DNA of 64,000 nucleotides from Spirochaetales bacterium (GTDB taxonomy: Bacteria; Spirochaetota; Spirochaetia; Sphaerochaetales; Sphaerochaetaceae): NCBI GenBank assembly GCA_018433865.1, contig JAHDQJ010000048.1, positions 1 through 64,000 of the forward strand, in the 5' to 3' direction. The notes beneath the pieces were generated by a model, which made no database searches, was not told the DNA's origin, and saw only the letters and a list, made by a program, of their open reading frames with translations. Of this stretch, positions 23,110-29,802 are shown piece after piece (position 1 is the first letter of the stretch; the number at the start of each line of letters is the position of its first letter). The translations under genes were made by a program, and so were the position numbers.

Positions 23110-23283
23110 CTACTCACCAAACCTCCTGTCAAACTCCCGTGACAGCGCGTTGGTGATCCGATCAACCTGCGCTGCAAAATAGATCAATTCCTGGTCGTCG
23201 AGTTCGTCGAGCGTCCACAGGAAATCGCCGATATCCCTGCTCATGAGTCCGCTGGTGAACGTGATGTCCCACTTGACTGCCAT
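23110..23283 (-). CDS. Small acidic protein, last gene of the integrase operon
   Basis: The ATG overlaps the upstream stop as TAATG. The 57-residue product (MAVKWDITFTSGLMSRDIGDFLWTLDELDDQELIYFAAQVDRITNALSREF) is helical and acidic. The reading frame is short but tightly coupled. No family recognised. Confidence 0.5.
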   Translation of the reverse strand: MAVKWDITFTSGLMSRDIGDFLWTLDELDDQELIYFAAQVDRITNALSREFDRRFGE

Positions 23284-23543
23284 TACTTGCCACTTCCCCT
23301 CAATACGACTCTATACTCGTCCATGCTCTCATCTTTAGCACGCCGTGGTACAACCCTGTTGCTCTCGCGTATGGCTTTGTACTTTGCAAAGACCAGTTCG
23401 CCACACGCAGGATCGTTCTCCGTGACCTTTGCGTGAAACTTGTGACAAGTATAGTCGCCGTTCGTCGGAGGGAATCCTCCATAGTAGTTGTAGGTACACC
23501 ATATGCAATTACTGCAAACCTTCCTGTGTGGTCTTACGCCCAT
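23283..23543 (-). CDS. Cys-rich small protein
   Basis: CAGGAGTTTGA precedes the ATG. Four to five cysteines (CSNCIWC near residue 10, then CHKF and CGEL) could bind zinc in a ferredoxin-free ribbon. The 86-residue product ends in a basic segment. It belongs to the run of small Cys-rich genes downstream of the integrase. Function unknown. Confidence 0.5.
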   Translation of the reverse strand: MGVRPHRKVCSNCIWCTYNYYGGFPPTNGDYTCHKFHAKVTENDPACGELVFAKYKAIRESNRVVPRRAKDESMDEYRVVLRGSGK

Positions 23544-23594
23544 TCAAACTCCTGTTTCATTGAAAACGCTTGTTTCACCGCCGTGGTGAAAGTG

Positions 23595-23912
23595 CTAAAG
23601 GGATGTAACTTCCGGTGTACTTCCGGGGTCGCGACTCTTGGACGGTGTTCCCAGTCTAAGAAACGCTTCTGTATTGCCAACCCATGGCCTTAATGTAAAG
23701 TTCTTGTCCTCGGTCGTTTTCCCTTCCTTGAGGTCGCACAACCACAGGATTCCCGGTTCGATATCATATTTTTCGCCCTTGTCAGTCATGAACTTGCGGT
23801 AGTCTGAGTACATGCTAACCAAGTTGTCGACATACCGCACAACTTCGTCGCGCTTGACGCCAATCTCGACCATCGGCACAACAGCCCTTTCCAGGGCCTC
23901 TTGATACGTCAT
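23595..23912 (-). CDS. Unknown small phage protein
   Basis: I place the start at the ATG at 23912, ten bases after GGAGGG. The N-terminal half is helical (TYQEALERAVVPMVEIGVKRDEVVRYVDNLVSMYSDYRKFM) and the C-terminal half is polar. A 51-base gap separates it from the next gene, the largest in this operon. No family recognised. Confidence 0.45.
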   Translation of the reverse strand: MTYQEALERAVVPMVEIGVKRDEVVRYVDNLVSMYSDYRKFMTDKGEKYDIEPGILWLCDLKEGKTTEDKNFTLRPWVGNTEAFLRLGTPSKSRDPGSTPEVTSL

Positions 23913-23927
23913 CACACCCTCCTATTC

Positions 23928-24563
23928 TCAACCAGTCTGCTTCTCTGGAACCTTAACCTTAGCAGCAAATATATTCCAACCAATCAGACATTTTTCTCTA
24001 AGCATTTCAGGGTGGCCAAACCCTAACAAGACGGATACTTCATACGTTGCGCCACATTCACAAACTGCGGCATAACAATAGTTATCATGCTTTTTGTTAT
24101 ATTGTACGCCGAGTGTTGGAATCTTTCCGCATTGAGGGCACGGGACTATATCTTTAGAGATGTCCAAGTCGGCAACTTTAGCATAGGACAAAATCCAATA
24201 GTCAGACGCATTGATGATGTCCAGCGAATTGTCGTGTTCGTCATCAAATTTGATTGGACTGTTAAAATCATCAATACCATGATAGAACGTGAACATGATG
24301 TCGTCCCCAAGTGCAGTTGGATCAAGTTTGCACGACTGTGACAGGTTGACAAACTTGAAGGTGACTGGATTTCCGTCATGTAGATAGTGAACACCACTTC
24401 CGTCAAACGGGTCTAATCCAGGAACTTCATACAATCTGTATGACCGCTGTTTCTCATAGCTTTCACCTTCGCACTCAAGACAAAGGTCGCCCTTGTGCAA
24501 CACCTTGCCATAACGATCCTTGTACTCACGATCTCTAAAATCCCTTTTGTCATGAACGTACAT
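23928..24563 (-). CDS. Lar-like zinc-ribbon protein (possible restriction alleviation)
   Basis: The C-terminal 75 residues contain PCPQCGKIPTLGVQYNKKHDNYCYAAVCECGATYEV and later KCLIGWNIFAA. The pattern CPxCG-x(n)-C-x-CG-A and a late WN is that of Lar/YdfD-type restriction-alleviation proteins, which modulate host type I restriction. The N-terminal 140 residues are an unrelated acidic domain. The ATG overlaps the upstream stop (TGATG) and follows AGGAGGG. The family call is by pattern. Confidence 0.55.
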   Translation of the reverse strand: MYVHDKRDFRDREYKDRYGKVLHKGDLCLECEGESYEKQRSYRLYEVPGLDPFDGSGVHYLHDGNPVTFKFVNLSQSCKLDPTALGDDIMFTFYHGIDDFNSPIKFDDEHDNSLDIINASDYWILSYAKVADLDISKDIVPCPQCGKIPTLGVQYNKKHDNYCYAAVCECGATYEVSVLLGFGHPEMLREKCLIGWNIFAAKVKVPEKQTG

Positions 24564-24919
24564 CACGCCCTCCTGTTCCAAGCGTCGATGGCTTGTTGTT
24601 TGGTTTTACCAGTTGCGCGCATTGTGATGCCATAGCTTTCCACGACAGCCATCCATGAGTCCTTGCCGACCTCGTACACCGACGGATACACTTCCTTGTA
24701 CCACGGACACGGCAGACACCCCTCCTCATTGAGGATTCCAAGGTCTTTGATGATGAACCTGTAGCCGGACTCGCAATCGTCGAGTCCATGCACCCACATG
24801 CACCCCCCTTGGTTGCCGTTGTACAGGCAACCTTGGCACAGGCATGTCGGGTCGATGGCCTTGAGCATGTGCGGGTGTCCCTTGATAATCTCAACCCATT
24901 GGTCGCCTAGCTTGTGCAT
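24563..24919 (-). CDS. Cys-rich protein with a Lar-like end
   Basis: Cysteines occur as CLCQGCLYNGNQGGC and CLPCPW, suited to one or two zinc sites. The C-terminal GKTKQQAIDAWNRRA matches the A-x-x-x-W-N-x-R ending of Lar-family and related phage proteins. The 118-residue product is upstream of and coupled to the larger Lar-like gene, so the two may work together against restriction. Confidence 0.5.
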   Translation of the reverse strand: MHKLGDQWVEIIKGHPHMLKAIDPTCLCQGCLYNGNQGGCMWVHGLDDCESGYRFIIKDLGILNEEGCLPCPWYKEVYPSVYEVGKDSWMAVVESYGITMRATGKTKQQAIDAWNRRA

Positions 24920-25035
24920 GTGTTAACCTCCTTGTTAACCATTTTGTTGACGCCAACAAAATCGTCATAATATTCATCATCGTCCAAATCATCATCGAAT
25001 GGTACGTCAAACCAATCATCATCCCAATGAGTCAT
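24907..25035 (-). CDS. Very acidic 42-residue protein
   Basis: The ATG overlaps the upstream stop as ATGA and follows GGAGGACGT; its stop lies within the next gene. About 16 of the first 27 residues are Asp or Glu (WDDDWFDVPFDDDLDDDEYYDD), giving a strongly negative helix or strand. Such charge density recalls DNA-mimic anti-restriction proteins (Ocr, ArdA), but at 42 residues it is much smaller, so this is a suggestion. Confidence 0.55.
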   Translation of the reverse strand: MTHWDDDWFDVPFDDDLDDDEYYDDFVGVNKMVNKEVNTCTS

Positions 25036-25292
25036 ACGTCCTCCCAAACCTTCATACTGTTCCATGTCATACCTTTATCATACGTCCCAAGATATGCTAT
25101 CAATGCTTTTTTAATAATTCCAGCTTCCAAAACCTCGTTGGTGATTCCGGCACACGCATTGACACAAGCTACGATTCTTTGTGCATCCTCTATGTACGTC
25201 ACCCTCGCAATATCCTCTCTTTCGGATTTACTGATGACTACACGCGGGTACAAGGGTTCCCATGTGTTCCATGGCTCTTTCGTATGTTTCAT
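25032..25292 (-). CDS. Small phage protein of the HTPGPW type
   Basis: The product opens MKHTKEPW and later has EDAQRIVACVNACAGITNEVLEAG, the common phage pattern H-T-x-x-P-W ... A-x-R-I-V-A-C-V-N-A-C-x-G-I. This family is very widespread in phages and has no known function. GGAGGACGT precedes the ATG. The 86-residue length is typical. Confidence 0.65.
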   Translation of the reverse strand: MKHTKEPWNTWEPLYPRVVISKSEREDIARVTYIEDAQRIVACVNACAGITNEVLEAGIIKKALIAYLGTYDKGMTWNSMKVWEDV

Positions 25293-25627
25293 ACGTCCTC
25301 CTTCTGGTCGTGGACAAGAGTAAGCGCATACTTGGTAACAGCACCGTGTAATGCTGATATCTTTCTCCGAACACGCTTTCTCTCACGGATTAGATTAAGC
25401 ACAACCTCGCATTTTTGACACATCTCAACATCTTCATCCTCACAATACCTTAGATACGAATAACAGGGGCCTCTTTCTTTTGAAGCCATAAAATACCTAT
25501 CCAGTTGAGATAAGTCATCCCAAAAGTCCTTATGGCAATCATTATGTGTACTTTGGTTAATTTTCTCTGTTAAATGGTTTTCATACATTTTTACAGTGCC
25601 TAGCTTTTTTAATGTTTCTTCGATCAT
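25289..25627 (-). CDS. Unknown helical protein with Cys residues
   Basis: GGAGGGGAG precedes the ATG. The 112-residue product has a helical start (IEETLKKLGTVKMYENHLTEKINQ), then CYSYLRYCEDEDVEMCQKC and a basic helix (RERKRVRRKISALHG). Four cysteines in the middle may hold zinc. It overlaps the following gene by four bases. No family recognised. Confidence 0.5.
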   Translation of the reverse strand: MIEETLKKLGTVKMYENHLTEKINQSTHNDCHKDFWDDLSQLDRYFMASKERGPCYSYLRYCEDEDVEMCQKCEVVLNLIRERKRVRRKISALHGAVTKYALTLVHDQKEDV

Positions 25628-25629
25628 CT

Positions 25630-25944
25630 TTATTTCTCCCCTCCGACACGCTCGTCGGTGAAATGCTCAAAGTAGTAGTGCGTCTGACACAGACTCAAGT
25701 GCGCACCTCCGTCTAGTTTTACTTCGCCGTACATGTCTGGCGATTTCGTAGAATCCGGCTCACCAAACAGCGGGCACCAGTCGCCACAAGGACGAGCGAC
25801 CGGCTCTCTCACGATGTCATTATAATTGGGGACTTTGTAGTCTCTTTGCATCGATTGAAATGGACACGATTGCACACGCATCTGGTTGCCGCGGCCAACC
25901 ATCAAAACGCCTTCTGAACCTAGTACGATTATCTTTCCTTTCAT
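25630..25944 (-). CDS. Unknown Cys-containing protein
   Basis: The start is the ATG at 25944, after GGAGGCGAAATC and overlapping the upstream stop (ATGA); longer versions lack a site. The 104 residues include CPFQSMQRDYKVPNY, CGDWCPLFGE and a final CQTHYYFEHF, a metal-binding-like spacing. It may be an adaptor or enzyme fragment; nothing more can be read. Confidence 0.5.
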   Translation of the reverse strand: MKGKIIVLGSEGVLMVGRGNQMRVQSCPFQSMQRDYKVPNYNDIVREPVARPCGDWCPLFGEPDSTKSPDMYGEVKLDGGAHLSLCQTHYYFEHFTDERVGGEK

Positions 25945-26102
25945 GATTTCGCCTCCGCTTCCTTGTTCTTCTCTTTCTCTGCTTGTTTGTTCACGGCCTC
26001 CCAAAACCAAGAAAAAGGAATACCGCTTTCCTTGTATGCTATATGGACAGCATTAATAACAGCCAGCGTTTCTGCTACGCTTTTATCCAAAGGAACACTC
26101 AC
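25941..26102 (-). CDS. Small protein, 53 residues
   Basis: A GTG start overlaps the upstream stop (GTGA) and the stop overlaps the next ATG. The product is VSVPLDKSVAETLAVINAVH and a charged tail ending EKEKNKEAEAKS. Both overlaps support translation, though the ribosome site is weak (GGCGGAGG lies inside the end of this gene and serves the next). Unknown function. Confidence 0.45.
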   Translation of the reverse strand: MSVPLDKSVAETLAVINAVHIAYKESGIPFSWFWEAVNKQAEKEKNKEAEAKS

Positions 26103-26326
26103 TCCACCACCTCCGCTTGCTTAATGCTGCGTATTGATCCAAACCGCATTACTTCTTCCGCTTCTAGTTTAGAACACAGCTTGCCTCTGATTAATGGATG
26201 CCATGCGAACTGCCTTCCGCAACCATGGCATTTCAGCGTGTGTACATCAATCATGTGTTTCCAACACAGGTCACACACTTGGTTTTCAAATACTTCCAGA
26301 ATGGGGTCTGGTTTATAGTTCATCAT
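26099..26326 (-). CDS. Small zinc-ribbon protein
   Basis: GGAGGTAGAGTA precedes the ATG. CDLC near residue 18 and CHGCG near 32 with histidines between form a two-knuckle ribbon. The 75-residue product is one of at least five Cys-pair proteins in this operon. The partner is unknown. Confidence 0.55.
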   Translation of the reverse strand: MMNYKPDPILEVFENQVCDLCWKHMIDVHTLKCHGCGRQFAWHPLIRGKLCSKLEAEEVMRFGSIRSIKQAEVVE

Positions 26327-26592
26327 TACTCTACCTCCATTTGTTCGTGGATGTTGCTGATGATTTCCATTTCATATTCTTCATCCCATGGTTTATCAGA
26401 CGCAAGCTCTTCGTCTATGCGTTCTTTCATGTATCGAACTTGGTCAACAACCTTCTCTGCTGAGTCCTCGCAATCACAGACGCACTCAAGGCCGTCGGAG
26501 AGCCTGAATACGGATGTATACAGCTCACTCCAACCGCCAAGACATTTCTCTCGCTTTACCTCGATTTCATGCCCACGGTATATAACCTTCAC
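26326..26592 (-). CDS. Unknown acidic protein with CDCED motif
   Basis: A GTG start (AAGGAGGAAAGGAA-GTG) overlapping the upstream stop is preferred over a longer ATG version that starts within the previous gene. The 88 residues begin VKVIYRGHEIEVKREKCLGGW and contain ECVCDCEDSAEKVVDQVRY, then acidic helices. This beta-then-helix layout is common in small phage proteins of unknown role. Confidence 0.5.
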   Translation of the reverse strand: MKVIYRGHEIEVKREKCLGGWSELYTSVFRLSDGLECVCDCEDSAEKVVDQVRYMKERIDEELASDKPWDEEYEMEIISNIHEQMEVE

Positions 26593-26816
26593 TTCCTTTC
26601 CTCCTTGATTATTGCGGTAATGAAACTCTCGTGTATCCCACAAATACAGGAGAAAAACATTTCATCCGTACGCTCAAGATCTTCTCTTGTGGCGACAAGA
26701 TTATATAAATTAGTTCCATCACAATCCCTTCGGAGTTCCTTTATGAACATACGGACTCCGTTTTCCAGCCCAACAAGGCTACCAACTCGATATTTATGCT
26801 GTTTACGTTCAGCCAT
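26589..26816 (-). CDS. Unknown small protein
   Basis: The ATG at 26816 overlaps the upstream stop (ATGGCTGA) and follows GGGGAGG. The 75-residue product (KYRVGSLVGLENGVRMFIKELRRDCDGTNLYNLVATREDLERTDEMFFSCICGIHESFI) has an SH3-like beta start. No family recognised. Confidence 0.5.
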   Translation of the reverse strand: MAERKQHKYRVGSLVGLENGVRMFIKELRRDCDGTNLYNLVATREDLERTDEMFFSCICGIHESFITAIIKEERK

Positions 26817-27006
26817 TCCCAACCTCCCCAACCTCATAGATTGGCACACTAGTTTTCTTGCCCCTATACTTCTCTGCTGCCTCACGAGTATTGAACACCG
26901 CACAGGCGCCGATCATTCCTTCTGCCCAATTTAGATTTACGGTGACAGGGTTCCCGAAAAAGTCTACTTTTTGCTTTCTCTCTATAACCATAAGTAAATA
27001 CATCAT
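26809..27006 (-). CDS. Unknown small protein, 65 residues
   Basis: The frame begins ATGATGTATTTACTTATGG; the first ATG follows GGTAGG. The product has a basic hydrophobic start, then DFFGNPVTVNLNWAEGMIGACAVFNTREAAEKYRGKK, resembling a single RRM-like or ferredoxin-like half. It overlaps genes on both sides by a few bases. Confidence 0.5.
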   Translation of the reverse strand: MMYLLMVIERKQKVDFFGNPVTVNLNWAEGMIGACAVFNTREAAEKYRGKKTSVPIYEVGEVGNG

Positions 27007-27410
27007 TTACCTACCTCCACTTCTTCTACAGTACCAGCCGTTTCTGGGTAATAATCACTTTCTACCATAAGCCCAACGATCCCTATATGACCATGATCGC
27101 GTAACCACAAAAGTACCTTGAGTACATCGTCTTTCGGTAACTCGGTGCCACTACAGACCTTTTCAATAAACTCGCCACACGGATTTGTTTCATCTCCCAT
27201 TGATGGTGGTATTTTCTTCACCATGGTTTTTGGCACCTCAACAAGAGGGTGTGTCCCAGGGCAGTCGTCAGAATCCATATACTCGGGGTTACAGTGCATA
27301 CAGAACGTAAATCCACACAGCTCACACTTCGGGCCATTGTGAATGTCACCATACTCAAACTGCCACTTGTCAATATTCCCGTATTCGTCAAGACGCCATT
27401 TATGTTTCAT
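27003..27410 (-). CDS. Cys-rich protein next to the integrase
   Basis: AAGGAGTAGTT precedes the ATG, which lies two bases after the integrase stop. CELCGFTFCMHCNPEYMDSDDC is a dense Cys cluster about residues 29-50, suited to a zinc finger; the rest is helical (LPKDDVLKVLLWLRDHGHIGIVGLMV). At 135 residues it is the largest of the Cys-rich group apart from the Lar-like gene. Confidence 0.5.
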   Translation of the reverse strand: MKHKWRLDEYGNIDKWQFEYGDIHNGPKCELCGFTFCMHCNPEYMDSDDCPGTHPLVEVPKTMVKKIPPSMGDETNPCGEFIEKVCSGTELPKDDVLKVLLWLRDHGHIGIVGLMVESDYYPETAGTVEEVEVGK

Positions 27411-27412
27411 AA

Positions 27413-28792
27413 CTACTCCTTTTCCTGTAAACGTTTACATTCCGTAGACCCAACCGAGTCCTCCACAATCTCCGCTTCTCCCACGATGAGGTGCGATATA
27501 TCCGCTATCGACTTCACCATATCAAGCCGGTTCTCCGCACGGGTATAGATATCAGTCATCTCCTTGCTTTCGTGGCCGACCGTCAGACGCAGTTTGTCGC
27601 CGGTAGCCCCCAATGCCTGCGCCTCGGTATTGAAGAAGTGCCGGAAGCTGTGGAAGCTGATGTTACGCCCGCGCCTCATCATCTCACCTGCACGCACCAT
27701 CAACGGCTTGCCCTCCTTGTCGAACTTGCCACGGGCGGTCGCATCGGTGTCCTCGACCATCGTGCCGACCTTGACGCCTGCCTGCGCTTCCAATACGTCG
27801 TAGAGATGGCCGTAGAAGTTCTCGCGGATGTACGAGGACGCGACAGGCCCGTTGTCCTTCGCACCGCCGACCGTCCAGAACACCAAGGAGGATCCCGTCG
27901 TGTTCTTCGCCGCCATGTCCAGCAATTTGTTCGCCAGCCAAGTGGGGCAGGGTGTGGAGCGCGTTTTCTTCCCTTTGGTCGATTTCTCGCCGCCCTTGAT
28001 CGACCACGACTTTGAAACATGGATGATGGCGTCCTGCTCATTGACCACATTGATGTCGTTCGCATAGAGCGCGCGGATCTCTCCGAGGCGCATCCCCGTG
28101 GCTGCGGCCAAGAGGACGGCGAGATACACATGCTCGGTCGCGTTCTCCTTGAGGACGACCAGCACCTTCTGGAACTCGCTTCGGGTGAGGATGCCCCTCT
28201 GTCGCTCCGGCGTGGTGTCGACATGTTCCACCAGCTTGGTCGGGTTCTCATGGATCATGTCGTTCTTCCACGCGTCCCTCAATGGCTTGGTGAAGGCGAC
28301 CATGATCTTGTCGACCGTCGAGTTCGCCATGGCTCCCGAATCGATGAGTTTGTTGGATATGTCGCGGACGAACTTGGGCGACACGTCGGCGACCTCCATG
28401 CCCTTGCCGACGAGCGGGACGATGTGCGTCTTGATGTATCCGCGCATGATGCCTGCGTAGTTCTCGCTGACAGCCCCCGGACGGCGCTTGTTCAGCCTCC
28501 TGATGCGGATGCCCGTGAAGTCCCAAAAATCGAGCAGGTAGTCGGTCAGCAACTCGCGGCTTCCCCGGTTGATCTTGATGAACCCGCGCTCGTAGGCCAA
28601 GACGACGATGCGTTCGCACTGTCGCTTGCTCTTGAGCTTCGGGTGTTCCTCCTGCAACCCCATGCGCTTGACCAGGCTCTTGACCGACAGCATGGGGCTG
28701 CGCTTTCCGTCGCCGACGAGGTATTGGAAATACCAGCCGAAACCGTCGCGCTCGAACACGGTGTACTTGAAATCTGCCTTGGTTCTTGGCAT
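27413..28792 (-). CDS. int: Tyrosine integrase of the prophage
   Basis: This 459-residue site-specific recombinase has an N-terminal DNA-binding region, a SAM-like core-binding domain (about 85-185) and a catalytic domain with Arg235 (ATGMRLGEIRAL), His381 and Arg384 (HSFRHF), His407 (GHES) and nucleophile Tyr416 (DIYTRAE), a full R-H-R-H-Y set. GGAGG precedes the ATG. The gene ends within two bases of a chain of small genes, so it is the first gene of an operon. Its start lies 150 bases from the tRNA-Val gene, identifying the attachment region. Confidence 0.96.
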   Translation of the reverse strand: MPRTKADFKYTVFERDGFGWYFQYLVGDGKRSPMLSVKSLVKRMGLQEEHPKLKSKRQCERIVVLAYERGFIKINRGSRELLTDYLLDFWDFTGIRIRRLNKRRPGAVSENYAGIMRGYIKTHIVPLVGKGMEVADVSPKFVRDISNKLIDSGAMANSTVDKIMVAFTKPLRDAWKNDMIHENPTKLVEHVDTTPERQRGILTRSEFQKVLVVLKENATEHVYLAVLLAAATGMRLGEIRALYANDINVVNEQDAIIHVSKSWSIKGGEKSTKGKKTRSTPCPTWLANKLLDMAAKNTTGSSLVFWTVGGAKDNGPVASSYIRENFYGHLYDVLEAQAGVKVGTMVEDTDATARGKFDKEGKPLMVRAGEMMRRGRNISFHSFRHFFNTEAQALGATGDKLRLTVGHESKEMTDIYTRAENRLDMVKSIADISHLIVGEAEIVEDSVGSTECKRLQEKE

Positions 28793-28898
28793 GTTCGGGC
28801 CTCCTACGTCAAGTGTAGACCCTCATTTTCCATCCGGCAATTAGCCATCAAAACATATATCAAAAACCATCAAATTTTGTGTTTTGGTGCATTTTGAT

Positions 28899-28940
28899 AA
28901 AAAAATAGCACCTAACTACTTATATTGTAATTAGATGCTA
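28899..28940 (-). terminator. Terminator of the tRNA-Val transcript
   Basis: Reading left, TAGCATCTAA and TTAGGTGCTA form a ten-position stem with one mismatch around a 15-base loop, followed by seven T bases. It begins directly after the tRNA 3' end. Because it lies inside the junction between tRNA and integrase, it may have come with the prophage and replaced the original terminator. Confidence 0.75.
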
Positions 28941-28942
28941 CA

Positions 28943-29014
28943 TGGGCGCGATTGGGTTTGAACCAACGACTTCTACCGTGTGAAGGTAGCACTCTCCCGC
29001 TGAGTTACGCGCCC
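28943..29014 (-). tRNA. tRNA-Val, anticodon CAC
   Basis: All arms fold well: acceptor GGGCGCG/CGCGCCC, anticodon arm CTACC-TTCACAC-GGTAG (anticodon CAC, reading GTG codons), T arm GTTGG-TTCAAAC-CCAAT, discriminator A. No CCA is encoded. The prophage integrase lies next to the 3' end, so this tRNA is the likely integration target (attB), with the crossover in the T arm/acceptor part. Confidence 0.95.
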
Positions 29015-29127
29015 GCTTTTTTTCTTTGTGTAGCTTACGGGAAAATCGCTTTTTTGTCCATATGGGTTGATACAGAATCGAAAAGTGGGTAGGATTGGTG
29101 TTGCTTTTGCAACAAGGAATGGTACAG

Positions 29128-29802
29128 ATGGACCCATATCAGAACATGCTTCTTCGTTCGCCATTGTTCTCCGCGCTTTCTGCTGATGAATTGCCTCACA
29201 TGCTCAATTGCTTGAATGCCAGGAAAAAGCAATATACTTCCAGGCAGTTCATCATTCATGAGGCCGATGTCATCGAAGATGTATGCATCGTGCTGGATGG
29301 ACAGGTCCAGATCATCACCGAGGATATTTTCGGGAACCGCTCGATCACGGCGAAACTGGGACCGGGGCAGTTGTTCGGTCAGGTGGCTGCGAGCAAGCTT
29401 GCCCAATCGAGTCCTGTCTCCGTGATGGCCGATACCGACTGTGAAATTCTCCTGCTGAAGTTCCACAAGCTGGTGGCTCCATGCACCAGGGCATGCTCGT
29501 TCCACTCGCGGGTGATAGAGAACATGATGAATGTGTTGGCAGATAAGAATCTGATGATGAACCGCAAGCTTTCCATTCTCAGCAAACGCAGCATCCGGGA
29601 CAAATTGCTCACGTTTCTCTCCTGGCAATGCCAAGACCATGGATGCAGGGAGTTTGACATCCCCTATACCCGTGACGAGCTGGCCGACTATCTCTGCGTA
29701 AACCGGAGCGCACTCTCACGTGAGATATCGCATATGGTGAGCGAGGGGCTGATCGATACCGATCGCAACCACTTCATCGTGCACGACAGTACCGAGCTCT
29801 GA
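29128..29802 (+). CDS. Crp/Fnr-family transcription regulator
   Basis: The start is placed at the ATG at 29128, nine bases after AAGGA. An N-terminal cyclic-nucleotide-binding-type beta barrel (LFSALSADELPHML, VCIVLDGQVQIITEDIFGN, GQLFGQVAASK) leads into a C-terminal winged helix with recognition helix YTRDELADYLCVNRSALSREISHMVSEGLI. Arg/Glu ligands of cAMP are not clearly retained (no FGE-x-A), so the signal is probably not cAMP. Cysteines at CTRACSF resemble no known cluster site. Its stop abuts the stop of the facing lipoprotein gene. Confidence 0.88.
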   Translation: MDPYQNMLLRSPLFSALSADELPHMLNCLNARKKQYTSRQFIIHEADVIEDVCIVLDGQVQIITEDIFGNRSITAKLGPGQLFGQVAASKLAQSSPVSVMADTDCEILLLKFHKLVAPCTRACSFHSRVIENMMNVLADKNLMMNRKLSILSKRSIRDKLLTFLSWQCQDHGCREFDIPYTRDELADYLCVNRSALSREISHMVSEGLIDTDRNHFIVHDSTEL

